NCBI GenBank assembly: GCA_031272455.1
Contig: JAISTS010000042.1
Span: forward strand, 1 to 37,079
Length of the DNA: 37,079 nt
Direction: 5' to 3'
DNA from: Tannerella sp.
GTDB taxonomy: Bacteria > Bacteroidota > Bacteroidia > Bacteroidales > Tannerellaceae
In this document: positions 17,518 through 25,796 of the stretch, piece after piece
How positions within the stretch are numbered: the first letter of the stretch is position 1
How the letters are laid out: each line of letters begins with the position of its first letter
The notes under the pieces: generated by a model
Seen by the model: only the letters and a program-made list of their open reading frames with translations
Databases searched by the model: none
What the model was told of the DNA's origin: nothing
Made by a program: the position numbers and the translations under genes

Positions 17518-20500
17518 CGCGGGCAGCTTCGTTACGGTAAACGTAACGCTCAGTGTGCCAATCACGCGGTTATAGCTCTGCACGATGATATCCGCGGTAT
17601 AGGTGCCCTGTGTAAGTCCGGTTACTGGCGCCACTTTACAGGTGGTGCTTGAGCCTCCGGGCAGCGAGCTGAGCATACCGCTCGTATTGAGGGCGAAGGC
17701 GCTTGGGTTGGCGCCGCCGAGCGTTACGTTCAGACCGGGTAGCGTCATACTTGAGCCAAGATTTGTTACCGTAACGGTATTGGGCGTCAGCGTGCCATAG
17801 CCTTCGTTCTTGCTCGGGAAGACATACGAGGGCGAGACGAAAGTCAGGTCGATGCCGATGCCGATGTTATATACTTTAAATGTATAGGTCGTATCGAGAA
17901 TACCTGTGCCGAGATGATTTTTGATCGAGTTGGCGGCAAAATATATCGGGAAAACGCCATCGTTGAACGGTCCGACAACATTAAAGTCGTTTGTTCCGGG
18001 ATAAACCGAAGTGTAGGTTACGCTTGAAGCGGCGGGCAATGTAAATGTGGTAAGCGCATTTGCGGAATTAACCACAGTCGTGCCGTCGCTCTTAAACAGA
18101 GTATGATCAACAGGGTCGTCGCCCGATGCTATGCTGAAGGTGATAGACGGTTGCGGAGTGAAATACACCGTGTCAACAGTCGAGAAGTTGGGCATCGGAG
18201 TGCCGTTGTTAAGCGTCAGCGTTACGATATTCGATGCTATATTGTAGTTGCCGTACTCGTCGTCAACATTGTTTGCCGGAAATTCGACCGACACATTGCC
18301 GCTGCCGTTTGCCTGCACATAGAATTTGTAGGACTTGCCCGGAGTAACCGTCGTAACGCCGCCGACAATCGAGCCGTTCGTTACCGAGAACATCCCCGAC
18401 GCAGGATTGGTAGCAAGCACTTTCGTGTTCGGAACGTCGGCAAACGTTATGGTCAGCTCGACCGGACCGCCGCCGATAGTGCCCGTGGCGGGACTGATAG
18501 TCGGCGCAGGCTTATTGCGGTTGACGTCGTAAGGTCCGAGTACCCCGCTTCGCGAGCCTATCGTATTGACCGTCTCGACAAACCAGTGGATATAATAAAC
18601 GCCGTCGGGCTGCGGGAAAGCGATATTGCCAAGCAGGAAATTATATCCCAACTTGCCGTCAACAGGCGTGGCAGTCATCGCAGTCCAACCGTCTGTGCCA
18701 TCAGTTGGCACCCATCCGGCTGGTCGAGATTCGTCCGGATCGACCTGAGCGGAAGAGATTTTATACCAAACCTTTTTCACGCCGTCGATGTCGGGCGCTC
18801 CGGCGCGGGCATTGAGGCGGACGGTAGAATTGGTTTTGACCGGCGGGTCTGTAATCAGCGCAGGCGGGTCGGGATTGCGCGCTTGCATCTTGGCATTGGT
18901 TGAGCCGGTAACTAATTGCTGGTTTACCTGAATTTTCAGATAGATATATCGCGTGTAAGCCTGTCCCGTCGGGTCGGTAGCTTTCAGCACAACGGTGTCG
19001 ATAAGCGTACCGACGGGCACCTGATTGCGAAGTGTCGCCGTGATAGTGCCGGTCGTGCCGTTAGGTATTGAGGCGGCGTCGCTAAATGGCGGATCGGCTA
19101 CAATAGGACCTTCGAGGTCGAAATAGCGTACATTGGACGAGGGGTCCATCTTGACGTTGAGCCATTGATTGCCAGTATTGGCGATGCTGACCGACATCTT
19201 GGTGCTCGAACCCGATGTGATGTTCGGTCCGTAACGGTTGTAAGTCGCCGTGCCGAAATCAAGCAACGACGCTTGCAGGGTGCACGATGTCGATGGCGTG
19301 CCCGCTGTGGGCGCTACAGCCCAGCCTGTGCTTAACAGGAAGTTGTAGCTTGGAGATGGGTTTTGTCCTAAAACAACATTATACTGTGCTCTTGTAGGCT
19401 CGGTGCTGTTTTTGGGATTATATGATTGATGGACGCTCGGCGCTGACGGATTTGCCATCGTTGTAGTTGCATATATTTGATATGGTTGCAACGGATTGGG
19501 CGAAGGATAGTCGGTAAAAAAGTCAACCGCGCTGTTAGTGTAATAGTTAAGGGTGTCGGGAAGACCGCCGACGATTTGATTTGCTCCGACTGTAGTGCCG
19601 CAGAGCGAACCCAAAGAAGCCAGTTCGGGGAACAGGCTGCTTAAATCAACGAGATGCTGGATTTTTGCATAAACATCAGCTCCGGTTGCATCGGGATTTA
19701 ATTTTGCAGTAAATGCGCTCGTGTTCTGCAAGCCTACCGTTCCGTAAGATACCCGCAGTTTTGCTTTGTTAAGATAGAAAATCTTATCGCAGTTGCCGAC
19801 ATCCCAACATTGAGCGCCAGTGATTGTTGTTGTACCGCCGTAAACTTCTGATACGTCAGCCGAAGGTAAAATAATAATTGTACCGGTTGCCTCCGGATAA
19901 GCGCCGCCGCCGATACCAACACCATCTCTACCATCTAAGAAACCACCCGTCCACGGAGCACCGTTAATTATCTGCGGTGGTATATGATTTCCGGCAGCAT
20001 CGAACAAACCTTTTACCGAAGCCTTAATTTTCCCGCCGGTTATTATGATATACTTGAATTTGCCCTGAGTTGTAATAGCTGTACCTGATCTGTTACCTGC
20101 GCCAATTGCCGCCCCACAGAGTGTATTGCCGTTTTTAAGCAAAGAAGATGCAGTAACATCGCCTCCCGTAATCAGAATATAAGTGCCGTCTTCGCAGAAC
20201 GAGCCTGCGCCAATTGCTGCGCCGCTGTTTGTGCCTGCGGTAGGACCGGTGGAGTCGCAGGTGGCTCTTACTATACCGCCATTTATGGTGATATGTCCGC
20301 CCGCTCCGCCGACTCCGCCCGAACCGCTGCCGCCTCCAATACCTGCGCTGTCGTCGCCACCGGTAGCAATTACAGTGCCACTGTTTATGGTGATATAACC
20401 GGAATTGGTGCCATAATTACTGCCGATTGCAGCACCCGAGACGGTGGTCGTTTGTGTTACCGTAATGCTTCCGTGAGAGTCAATTCCATCGTACGATTCT

Positions 20501-20931
20501 ATTGTCAAATGACCGTTTGGAGCAACTCTGAAAATAGCAGCGCGGTGAGGATTGACGTTTGTGGTCTGACCCATAACGTTAGTACCCATAAGTTTTAGCG
20601 TTACGTATGCGTTGTCCTCGATATTAAATGCATTGCAGTTGGCATCGCCTGTTCTGATAGTTGCATCCTTGAGCGTGATTGTTCCCGAATATCCGGTTCT
20701 AACGGTAACCGGAAAAACTCCTGAGCCTCCATTCCAGCTGCCGACAATCACATAGTCAACGGGGTCGTCCGTAGCGCTTGGATTGATGACAATCGGATGA
20801 GTAACAGATATGTCATATATTACTGTACGGGGCTGAATAGCGCTGACGGACAAAGACATTCCCGTCAGGAGTAGAGAGGCAATCAGGGCTATCCTGAAAT
20901 TGCGTAAACACGTAGTTTTCAATACCTTCAT
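16570..20931 (-). CDS. Giant T9SS cargo protein with glycine-rich beta-helix-like N-terminus
   Basis: The 1453-residue protein opens with a long signal peptide (about 1-31, LIASLLLTGMSLSVSA). Residues about 60-330 show a repeated pattern of the form GAAIG.G...(C/G)...ITI.GG.V.A, with segments SAGIGGGSGSGGVGGAGG, GAAIGAGSFC and GAAIGAGNRSG. This would suit a right-handed beta-helix or carbohydrate-binding stalk. The middle has Ig-like/sandwich repeats, one recurring with PNP..GTITATL or ITFADVPNTK. Residues 1139-1453 are the module shared with the downstream protein and end in a T9SS tail (VDIYSINGVLVKRM, LAKGVYIVVLP, KVIVK). No enzymatic motif is visible. The length is unusual, and it is the lead gene of a two-gene surface operon. 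Confidence 0.82.
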   Translation of the reverse strand: MKVLKTTCLRNFRIALIASLLLTGMSLSVSAIQPRTVIYDISVTHPIVINPSATDDPVDYVIVGSWNGGSGVFPVTVRTGYSGTITLKDATIRTGDANCNAFNIEDNAYVTLKLMGTNVMGQTTNVNPHRAAIFRVAPNGHLTIESYDGIDSHGSITVTQTTTVSGAAIGSNYGTNSGYITINSGTVIATGGDDSAGIGGGSGSGGVGGAGGHITINGGIVRATCDSTGPTAGTNSGAAIGAGSFCEDGTYILITGGDVTASSLLKNGNTLCGAAIGAGNRSGTAITTQGKFKYIIITGGKIKASVKGLFDAAGNHIPPQIINGAPWTGGFLDGRDGVGIGGGAYPEATGTIIILPSADVSEVYGGTTTITGAQCWDVGNCDKIFYLNKAKLRVSYGTVGLQNTSAFTAKLNPDATGADVYAKIQHLVDLSSLFPELASLGSLCGTTVGANQIVGGLPDTLNYYTNSAVDFFTDYPSPNPLQPYQIYATTTMANPSAPSVHQSYNPKNSTEPTRAQYNVVLGQNPSPSYNFLLSTGWAVAPTAGTPSTSCTLQASLLDFGTATYNRYGPNITSGSSTKMSVSIANTGNQWLNVKMDPSSNVRYFDLEGPIVADPPFSDAASIPNGTTGTITATLRNQVPVGTLIDTVVLKATDPTGQAYTRYIYLKIQVNQQLVTGSTNAKMQARNPDPPALITDPPVKTNSTVRLNARAGAPDIDGVKKVWYKISSAQVDPDESRPAGWVPTDGTDGWTAMTATPVDGKLGYNFLLGNIAFPQPDGVYYIHWFVETVNTIGSRSGVLGPYDVNRNKPAPTISPATGTIGGGPVELTITFADVPNTKVLATNPASGMFSVTNGSIVGGVTTVTPGKSYKFYVQANGSGNVSVEFPANNVDDEYGNYNIASNIVTLTLNNGTPMPNFSTVDTVYFTPQPSITFSIASGDDPVDHTLFKSDGTTVVNSANALTTFTLPAASSVTYTSVYPGTNDFNVVGPFNDGVFPIYFAANSIKNHLGTGILDTTYTFKVYNIGIGIDLTFVSPSYVFPSKNEGYGTLTPNTVTVTNLGSSMTLPGLNVTLGGANPSAFALNTSGMLSSLPGGSSTTCKVAPVTGLTQGTYTADIIVQSYNRVIGTLSVTFTVTKLPAPNAIIDYVNETLINISNDTAYVFNDGSPVKPVNGAISIPESWMNDVANGLKNEAADPANSSARSLPQYITVPRRPAAPVLQVQEESGTGFADGLITGVTDAMQYRTSPTGDWIDIPAGFTRLDDLPGGVYYIRYKAIQNVAFASYTAVIEVITRNMPSIMREIIIPYVEGVTTTPAAGAHQVASGDDFAFTLTFNGRVLKVATDRVAGGSEEALTGVKNISGGYDYIIHSVRENIKIVIGPETVGNENIDNTGVWAYEGAVCIEATERTAVDIYSINGVLVKRMEVAGGITTVPLAKGVYIVVLPEGETHKVIVK

Positions 20932-21012
20932 ATACTTATACTTTTATTAATATCCTTTAAAAAAACATTGAACGACCGACATAATTACCTAATTACGAAA
21001 TCATTCTGGCGA

Positions 21013-21020
21013 CAAAGGTA
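21013..21020 (-). promoter_or_regulatory. -7 box for the surface-protein operon
   Basis: The minus strand reads TACCTTTG, about 80 bases upstream of the start at 20931. The 5' leader is thus about 75 bases and AT-rich. Confidence 0.6.
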
Positions 21021-21076
21021 TGCCTTAAAATTAAAATTGCAAAATTTTTTGCTAAAATAATTATTTTTTTCGTATG

Positions 21077-21814
21077 TTAAATTTCTTCGAGCGCATAATA
21101 TTGGTAGTCGCGGATAAGGGTTTGCAGCAGTGCGTCGTCGGCGATCGTGGGGTTGATTTGCAGGAAGGATCGTACTTTGGCAGCCAGTTCGCGTATGCGG
21201 TAGGGGCTTTGTTCGTCGTGTGTAGCGAGGGTAGTTCGGATAAGGTTGACCTGTTCGAGCGAGAGGTTGTCAGCCTGCGGAAAGACGGGTCGATAGCCGG
21301 CACCGAGGTGTCTAAATTCGTCGAGCGTTACGTTTATTCGGTGGTAATCCTTTTCTTTTATTACTAATGTATGGGCGGCGAGGTCGCCTATGCGTTGCCG
21401 GTCTTTGGTGAGCAGTATGCTTATTACTCCGATGCAGTAGGAGAGGTGGACGTCAACGAGCAGCAGCATCCAGCGCATCAGATAGGCGCCGAAGGATGGC
21501 GCCGAGCCATCTTTCATCACTACACGGATGCCGAGCAGCTTCTTGCCCGGCGTCTGTCCGCGGTTGAAATATTCCCATAGCAGCGAATAAAACATAGCCG
21601 GCAGGACGCAGCAAACGAGCAGGGTGAGGGTGAGGTCGTTCGAGGCGTGAGGCATCAGGTCGTCTAAGAGCCAGTCGAAGAAAAAAAACAGCGCCACGAA
21701 GTACAACATACAGATAATCAAATCTGTAAGCCTTGCCACAATGCGTTCGGCTACGCTTGCAGGCGTCTGGTCGATTTGCACGTAACGGCTTGTAATTATT
21801 GTCGCATCCGCCAT
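21077..21814 (-). CDS. RDD-family membrane protein
   Basis: I start at ATG 21814 (245 residues, MADATIITSRYVQIDQTPAS). The in-frame ATG at 21868 lies upstream of the promoter. The RDD pattern is present: ERIVARLTDLIICMLYFVALFF near the start with the R.xD pair, then RGQTPGKKLLGIRVV, and a further helix LLVDVHLSYCIGVISILL. TKDRQRIGDLAAHTLVI closes the domain. There are about 3-4 transmembrane segments, and the last 70 or so residues look soluble. RDD proteins are poorly characterised; some are sodium/proton antiporters. It is divergent from the ammonia-lyase operon. Confidence 0.85.
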   Translation of the reverse strand: MADATIITSRYVQIDQTPASVAERIVARLTDLIICMLYFVALFFFFDWLLDDLMPHASNDLTLTLLVCCVLPAMFYSLLWEYFNRGQTPGKKLLGIRVVMKDGSAPSFGAYLMRWMLLLVDVHLSYCIGVISILLTKDRQRIGDLAAHTLVIKEKDYHRINVTLDEFRHLGAGYRPVFPQADNLSLEQVNLIRTTLATHDEQSPYRIRELAAKVRSFLQINPTIADDALLQTLIRDYQYYALEEI

Positions 21815-21835
21815 TCTTCTGTTCGTATTATAGCG

Positions 21836-21843
21836 CAAAAGTA
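21836..21843 (-). promoter_or_regulatory. -7 box for the RDD gene
   Basis: The minus strand reads TACTTTTG (TA-CT-TTTG), 21 bases upstream of the ATG at 21814. A TTG about 22 bases further upstream is a plausible -33 element. Confidence 0.55.
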
Positions 21844-21911
21844 GAGATTTTTCGAGAGAACAGCGCAAGTTAAGAATGTTAAATTATTTTTACGTTTAAA
21901 AGTAATTTTTG

Positions 21912-21919
21912 TATCTTTG
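21912..21919 (+). promoter_or_regulatory. -7 box for the ammonia-lyase operon
   Basis: TATCTTTG matches TAnnTTTG and lies about 65 bases upstream of the chosen start at 21985. A T-rich stretch about 20 bases upstream is a weak -33 candidate. It stands back to back with the RDD promoter, so both operons fire from a gap of about 170 bases. Confidence 0.65.
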
Positions 21920-21984
21920 CGCGGCTTTAGTGGCGGGATTAGCATAAATCTCGCTGCAATATGCTTAATATAAGATATTTAACG

Positions 21985-23526
21985 ATGAATATAATCGAGA
22001 CTGACGGTTTGACTCTTGCCGCTTTGAAAGAGGTGATACTGCACGGCAAGGGCATCGGACTGTCAACAGATACTAAGAAAAGCGTCGCTGCGTGTTACGA
22101 TTTCCTTGAAAAGTTTTCTGCCGAGAAGATTATCTACGGCATCAATACGGGATTTGGACCGATGGCGCAGTACCGCATTGATAACGACTCGCTTACGCAG
22201 TTGCAGTACAACATCATCCGCAGTCATTCGACAGGTGCGGGCGAGCCGTTGCCCGATGTCTATGTCCGCGCTGCGATGGTGGCTCGTGTCGGCACTCTGG
22301 CTTGCGCCCGTTCGGGTGTGCATCCCGAATTGGTAGATTTGCTGGTCGAGTTTATCAATCGCGGCATTTATCCGATGGTGCCCGAACACGGCAGCGTGGG
22401 CGCGAGCGGCGACCTTGTGCAGCTGGCGCATATAGCGTTGGCGCTGATAGGCGAGGGCGAGGTGCACTACAAAGGCGAATGGCGCAAGGCGGCTGATGCG
22501 CTGAAAGAAAATGGACTTACGCCGTTCAAAATACATATCCGCGAAGGGTTGTCGGTAACTAACGGCACTTCGGTGATGACCGGCATCGGGATAGTCAATA
22601 CGCTATATATCAGGCGTTTGCTCTATTGGGCTGTCGCCGCGTCGGTGTGGATGAACGAGATAGCCGGTTCGTACGACGATATGATGTCGGACGAGCTGAA
22701 CGGCACAAAACGGCATACCGACCAGCGGCTCGTTGCCGAATGGATGCGTACGATAGCCAAAGGCAGTTCGCGCCTGCAAAAACGCGAGATCAAGCTATAC
22801 GACAGTGCGCACGCCAACGAGAAAGTTTTCACCGACAAGATACAGGCTTACTACTCACTGCGTTGCGTGCCTCAGGTGCTTGGTCCGGTGCTGACCACGC
22901 TGCGGCAGGCGGAAGCTATTCTCGTTGACGAAGTGAACTCGGCGAGCGACAATCCGATAGTTGACCCTGTGAGCGGCAATGTCTATCACGGCGGCAATTT
23001 CCACGGCGATTATATCGCTATCGAAATGGATAAGCTGAAAATCGCCGTAACCAAGCTTACGATGCTGATGGAGAGGCAGTTGAACTATCTCTGCCACGAC
23101 CGTATCAACGACCTGCTGCCGCCCTTCCTTAACCTCGGCGTGCGCGGGCTGAACTATGGCTTGCAGGCGGCGCAGTTCACCGCCACCTCGACGACAGCCG
23201 AAAACCAGACGCTCTCGTCGCCGATGTCGATCCACAGCATACCCTGCAACAACGACAATCAGGACGTCGTGAGCATGGGAACGAACGCGGCGCTGATGAC
23301 AAAAACGGTGGTCGAGAACGCCTTTCAGGTAACGGCAATACATTTTATGGCGCTGACGCAAGCGGTTGACTGTCTGGCGATTGCTAACAAGCTCTCGCCC
23401 GCCGTGCGCAGGATTTACGACGATGTTCGCCGCCTTTATCCCGCATCAGCCGAAGACAAGCCGCTGTATGGCGCAGTAGCGTCGGTAAGGAATTATTTAC
23501 ATGATAACGAACTTGATTTAAAATGA
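21985..23526 (+). CDS. MIO-type aromatic amino acid ammonia-lyase, probably tyrosine ammonia-lyase
   Basis: The 513-residue protein belongs to the HAL/TAL/PAL family. The cyclised MIO prosthetic group forms from A140-S141-G142 in GSVGASGDL. Other family blocks are YGINTGFGPMAQ at 51-62 with the catalytic Tyr, REGLSVTNGTSVM, YYSLRCVPQVLGPV, SASDNPI, VYHGGNFHGDYIA and TSTTAENQTLSSPMS. From memory, the Flavobacterium johnsoniae tyrosine ammonia-lyase shares these blocks and much of the flanking sequence. I also recall it having the same IIRSHS motif (here S80-H81), which the histidine lyases have as well. The product is thus probably p-coumarate, with urocanate the main alternative. I prefer the ATG at 21985 over 21961, because MNIIETDGL resembles that homologue's N-terminus. 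It is the first gene of a five-gene operon. Confidence 0.88.
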   Translation: MNIIETDGLTLAALKEVILHGKGIGLSTDTKKSVAACYDFLEKFSAEKIIYGINTGFGPMAQYRIDNDSLTQLQYNIIRSHSTGAGEPLPDVYVRAAMVARVGTLACARSGVHPELVDLLVEFINRGIYPMVPEHGSVGASGDLVQLAHIALALIGEGEVHYKGEWRKAADALKENGLTPFKIHIREGLSVTNGTSVMTGIGIVNTLYIRRLLYWAVAASVWMNEIAGSYDDMMSDELNGTKRHTDQRLVAEWMRTIAKGSSRLQKREIKLYDSAHANEKVFTDKIQAYYSLRCVPQVLGPVLTTLRQAEAILVDEVNSASDNPIVDPVSGNVYHGGNFHGDYIAIEMDKLKIAVTKLTMLMERQLNYLCHDRINDLLPPFLNLGVRGLNYGLQAAQFTATSTTAENQTLSSPMSIHSIPCNNDNQDVVSMGTNAALMTKTVVENAFQVTAIHFMALTQAVDCLAIANKLSPAVRRIYDDVRRLYPASAEDKPLYGAVASVRNYLHDNELDLK

Positions 23527-24245
23527 GATATGCACTTGTAACAGGAGGGTCGCGAGGCATTGGCAAAGCCGTCAGCCTGCGTTTGGCGGAAACGGGATAT
23601 CCGGTTCTGATCAATTACCGGTCGAACCGCGAAGCAGCCGAAGACACCCTCAACCGCATAGTCGAGGCGGGCGGACAGGCTGAACTGATGCCGTTCGATG
23701 TGGCTGACGGCGCGGCGGCGGAGAGCTGTCTGTCGGCTTGGCAGGAAGCGCATCCCGACGATTATATCGCCGTGTTGGTCAATAACGCAGGCGTCCGTCG
23801 CGACAACCTGCTCTTCTGGATGGCTGACGAAGAATGGGCTGAGGTGCTCAATACCAGCCTTAACGGGGCGTTCCGCATCACCCGCAATGTCGTTAAGTAT
23901 ATGATGAACAAGCGCTTCGGGCGGATAATAAATATAGTGTCCATTTCGGGACTGAACGGGATGGCTGGACAGGCAAACTATGCCGCCGCCAAAGCCGGAC
24001 TGATAGGCATCACCAAAGCCCTCGCCCTCGAAACGGCAAAAAAGAAGGTAACGGTCAATGCCGTCGCACCCGGATTTATCGAAACGGATATGACGAAAGA
24101 CCTTAACCACGAAGAATTGCAAAAAATCATCCCCGCAGGACGCTTCGGGCAGCCCGAAGAAGTGGCGGCGCTCGTCGGCTTCCTTGCATCCGAACAGGCT
24201 TCGTATATCACGGGGCAGGTGGTTGTGGTTAGTGGAGGGCTTTGA
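23523..24245 (+). CDS. FabG-like 3-oxoacyl-ACP reductase
   Basis: The 240-residue short-chain dehydrogenase has the cofactor loop TGGSRGIG at 7-14, NNAG at 87-90, N114, and the catalytic S140, Y153 and K157 in VSISGLNGMAGQANYAAAK. The closing motif is PGFIETDMT. This matches the NADPH-dependent FabG class, which reduces 3-oxoacyl-ACP to the 3-hydroxy form. The ATG overlaps the lyase stop by four bases (ATGA), a sign of translational coupling. In this operon it would serve the ACP-bound polyketide-like chain rather than general fatty acid synthesis, an inference from context. No dehydratase gene follows, so the next step must be supplied elsewhere. Confidence 0.9.
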   Translation: MRYALVTGGSRGIGKAVSLRLAETGYPVLINYRSNREAAEDTLNRIVEAGGQAELMPFDVADGAAAESCLSAWQEAHPDDYIAVLVNNAGVRRDNLLFWMADEEWAEVLNTSLNGAFRITRNVVKYMMNKRFGRIINIVSISGLNGMAGQANYAAAKAGLIGITKALALETAKKKVTVNAVAPGFIETDMTKDLNHEELQKIIPAGRFGQPEEVAALVGFLASEQASYITGQVVVVSGGL

Positions 24246-24283
24246 AGAATTGAGAATTGAGAATTGAGAATTAAAAATTAAAA
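24246..24283. repeat. GAATTGA tandem microrepeat inside the operon
   Basis: The heptamer GAATTGA is repeated in tandem and runs into GAATTAAAAATTAAAAGAT. The 67-base gap is unusually long for this operon, where other junctions are -4, 14 and 6 bases. It resembles the microrepeats at 5070-5100 and 16530-16556. Confidence 0.7.
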
Positions 24284-24312
24284 GATAAAAGATAATAACT
24301 TAGATAAGAGAT

Positions 24313-25530
24313 ATGAGGCGTGTAGTTGTAACGGGAATAGGGATTTATGCTTGCATCGGGAAGAATCTTGATGAGGTGCGCGATTCGCTGTACAGGGGCA
24401 AGTCGGGCATCGGCATCGAAGAGATACGCAAGGACTACGGCTATCGTTCGCCGCTGACGGGCATAGTCGAGCGTCCGGCGCTGAAAGGTGTGCTCGAACG
24501 CCGCCTGCGCGTGGGTCTGGCGGAAGAAGCCGAATATGCCTACGTTGCGACAGCCGAAGCGATGCAGACGGCAGGCATAGATATGGACTATCTCGACCGT
24601 AATGAAGTGGGGATTTTCTACGGCAACGACTCGTCGTCGAAAGCCGTTATCGAAGCGCATAACACTGTGGCGGAGAAACGCGATACCACGCTGCTCGGCT
24701 CAGGCGCTGTTTTCCAGTCGATGAACTCCACCGTTACGATGAACCTCTCGACCATCTTCCGTTTGCGTGGCATTAATATGACCATCAGCGCCGCCTGCGC
24801 CAGCGGCTCACATTCCATCGGACTGGGCTATATGTTTATCAAACAGGGACTTCAAGATGTTGTGCTCTGTGGCGGCGCTCAGGAAACGAATTTCTATTCG
24901 ATGGGCAGCTTCGACGCACTGAGCGCCTTCTCCATCAGAATAGACGAACCGACAAAAGCCTCGCGCCCCTTCGATGCTGCGCGCGACGGACTGATACCCA
25001 GCGGCGGAGCAGCCAGCCTTATCCTCGAAGATTACGACCACGCCATTCGTCGCGGAGCGACAATATATGCCGAGATAGCGGGCTACGGCTTCTCATCTAA
25101 CGGCAAAAATATCTCGCAGCCGAGCGACGACGGATGCTGTATAGCTATGGAACGCGCCCTCAACGACGCCCGTATAGCTGCCGCCGAGGTCGATTATGTC
25201 AACGCCCACGCCACCTCGACGCCGCAGGGCGATATGTACGAAGCTATCGCGCTCGACCGGCTCTTTGGCGCCACACGCCCCTTGGTCAGCTCCACCAAGT
25301 CGATGACCGGACACGAATGTTGGATGGCGGGCGCCAGCGAAGTGCTATACTCCATACTGATGATGCAGAACGATTTCGTCGCGCCGAACATCAATTTTGA
25401 GACGCCCGACGAATATTCCGCAAAACTGAATATCGCCGCTAAAAAGGTGGATACGAAGCTCGACGTCGTACTGTCGAACTCGTTCGGCTTCGGCGGCACC
25501 AACAGCGCATTACTGATAAAACGAATATAA
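24313..25530 (+). CDS. FabF-like 3-oxoacyl-ACP synthase (ketosynthase)
   Basis: The 405-residue thiolase-fold enzyme has the full Cys-His-His set of chain-extending ketosynthases. C162 lies in SAACASGSHSIG, H299 in NAHATSTPQGD, and K329 and H334 in STKSMTGHECWMAG. The N-terminus RRVVVTGIGIYACIG and the tail NSFGFGGTNSALLIK are canonical. It should condense malonyl-ACP with a growing acyl-ACP. With the lyase upstream, a p-coumaroyl starter is plausible. Only one ketosynthase is present, and there is no inactive chain-length-factor partner. Full aryl polyene loci generally carry several ketosynthases. The next gene, acp, starts 14 bases downstream. Confidence 0.9.
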   Translation: MRRVVVTGIGIYACIGKNLDEVRDSLYRGKSGIGIEEIRKDYGYRSPLTGIVERPALKGVLERRLRVGLAEEAEYAYVATAEAMQTAGIDMDYLDRNEVGIFYGNDSSSKAVIEAHNTVAEKRDTTLLGSGAVFQSMNSTVTMNLSTIFRLRGINMTISAACASGSHSIGLGYMFIKQGLQDVVLCGGAQETNFYSMGSFDALSAFSIRIDEPTKASRPFDAARDGLIPSGGAASLILEDYDHAIRRGATIYAEIAGYGFSSNGKNISQPSDDGCCIAMERALNDARIAAAEVDYVNAHATSTPQGDMYEAIALDRLFGATRPLVSSTKSMTGHECWMAGASEVLYSILMMQNDFVAPNINFETPDEYSAKLNIAAKKVDTKLDVVLSNSFGFGGTNSALLIKRI

Positions 25531-25544
25531 AAACAACTTATATA

Positions 25545-25790
25545 ATGGAAAGAACAGAAATAGAAGACATTGTAAAAAAGTTCCTTATTGAGGAAATCGA
25601 AGTTGACGAGGATGTTATCCGTCCCGACGCCTTGCTGAAAGACGACCTGGGCATCGACAGCCTTGATTTTGTTGACATTGTTGTTATCGTCGAACGCAAT
25701 TTCGGATTCAAAATCAAACCCGACGAGATGACCGGAGTGCAGACGCTCGGTCAGTTCTGCGATTACATCGAATCGAAAACAGGAGCCTGA
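25545..25790 (+). CDS. Acyl carrier protein
   Basis: This 81-residue acidic protein has the phosphopantetheine site S39 in DDLGIDSLDFVDIVV. It has the usual four-helix ACP pattern and a C-terminal end (GQFCDYIESKTGA). A phosphopantetheinyl transferase would load it, and it would then carry the chain for the reductase and ketosynthase next to it. A dedicated ACP inside the operon suggests a pathway separate from housekeeping fatty acid synthesis. The next gene begins 6 bases after its stop. Confidence 0.92.
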   Translation: MERTEIEDIVKKFLIEEIEVDEDVIRPDALLKDDLGIDSLDFVDIVVIVERNFGFKIKPDEMTGVQTLGQFCDYIESKTGA

Positions 25791-25796
25791 CCCGCT

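Noticed and set aside
16831-17652. 273-residue plus-strand frame over the giant surface protein.
   Set aside because: Shadow frame opposite the shared C-terminal module of the real gene; His/Arg/Cys-rich and without a start signal.
22855-23361. Minus-strand frame of 168 residues inside the ammonia-lyase.
   Set aside because: Shadow of the lyase gene; His/Arg-rich composition without any family signature.
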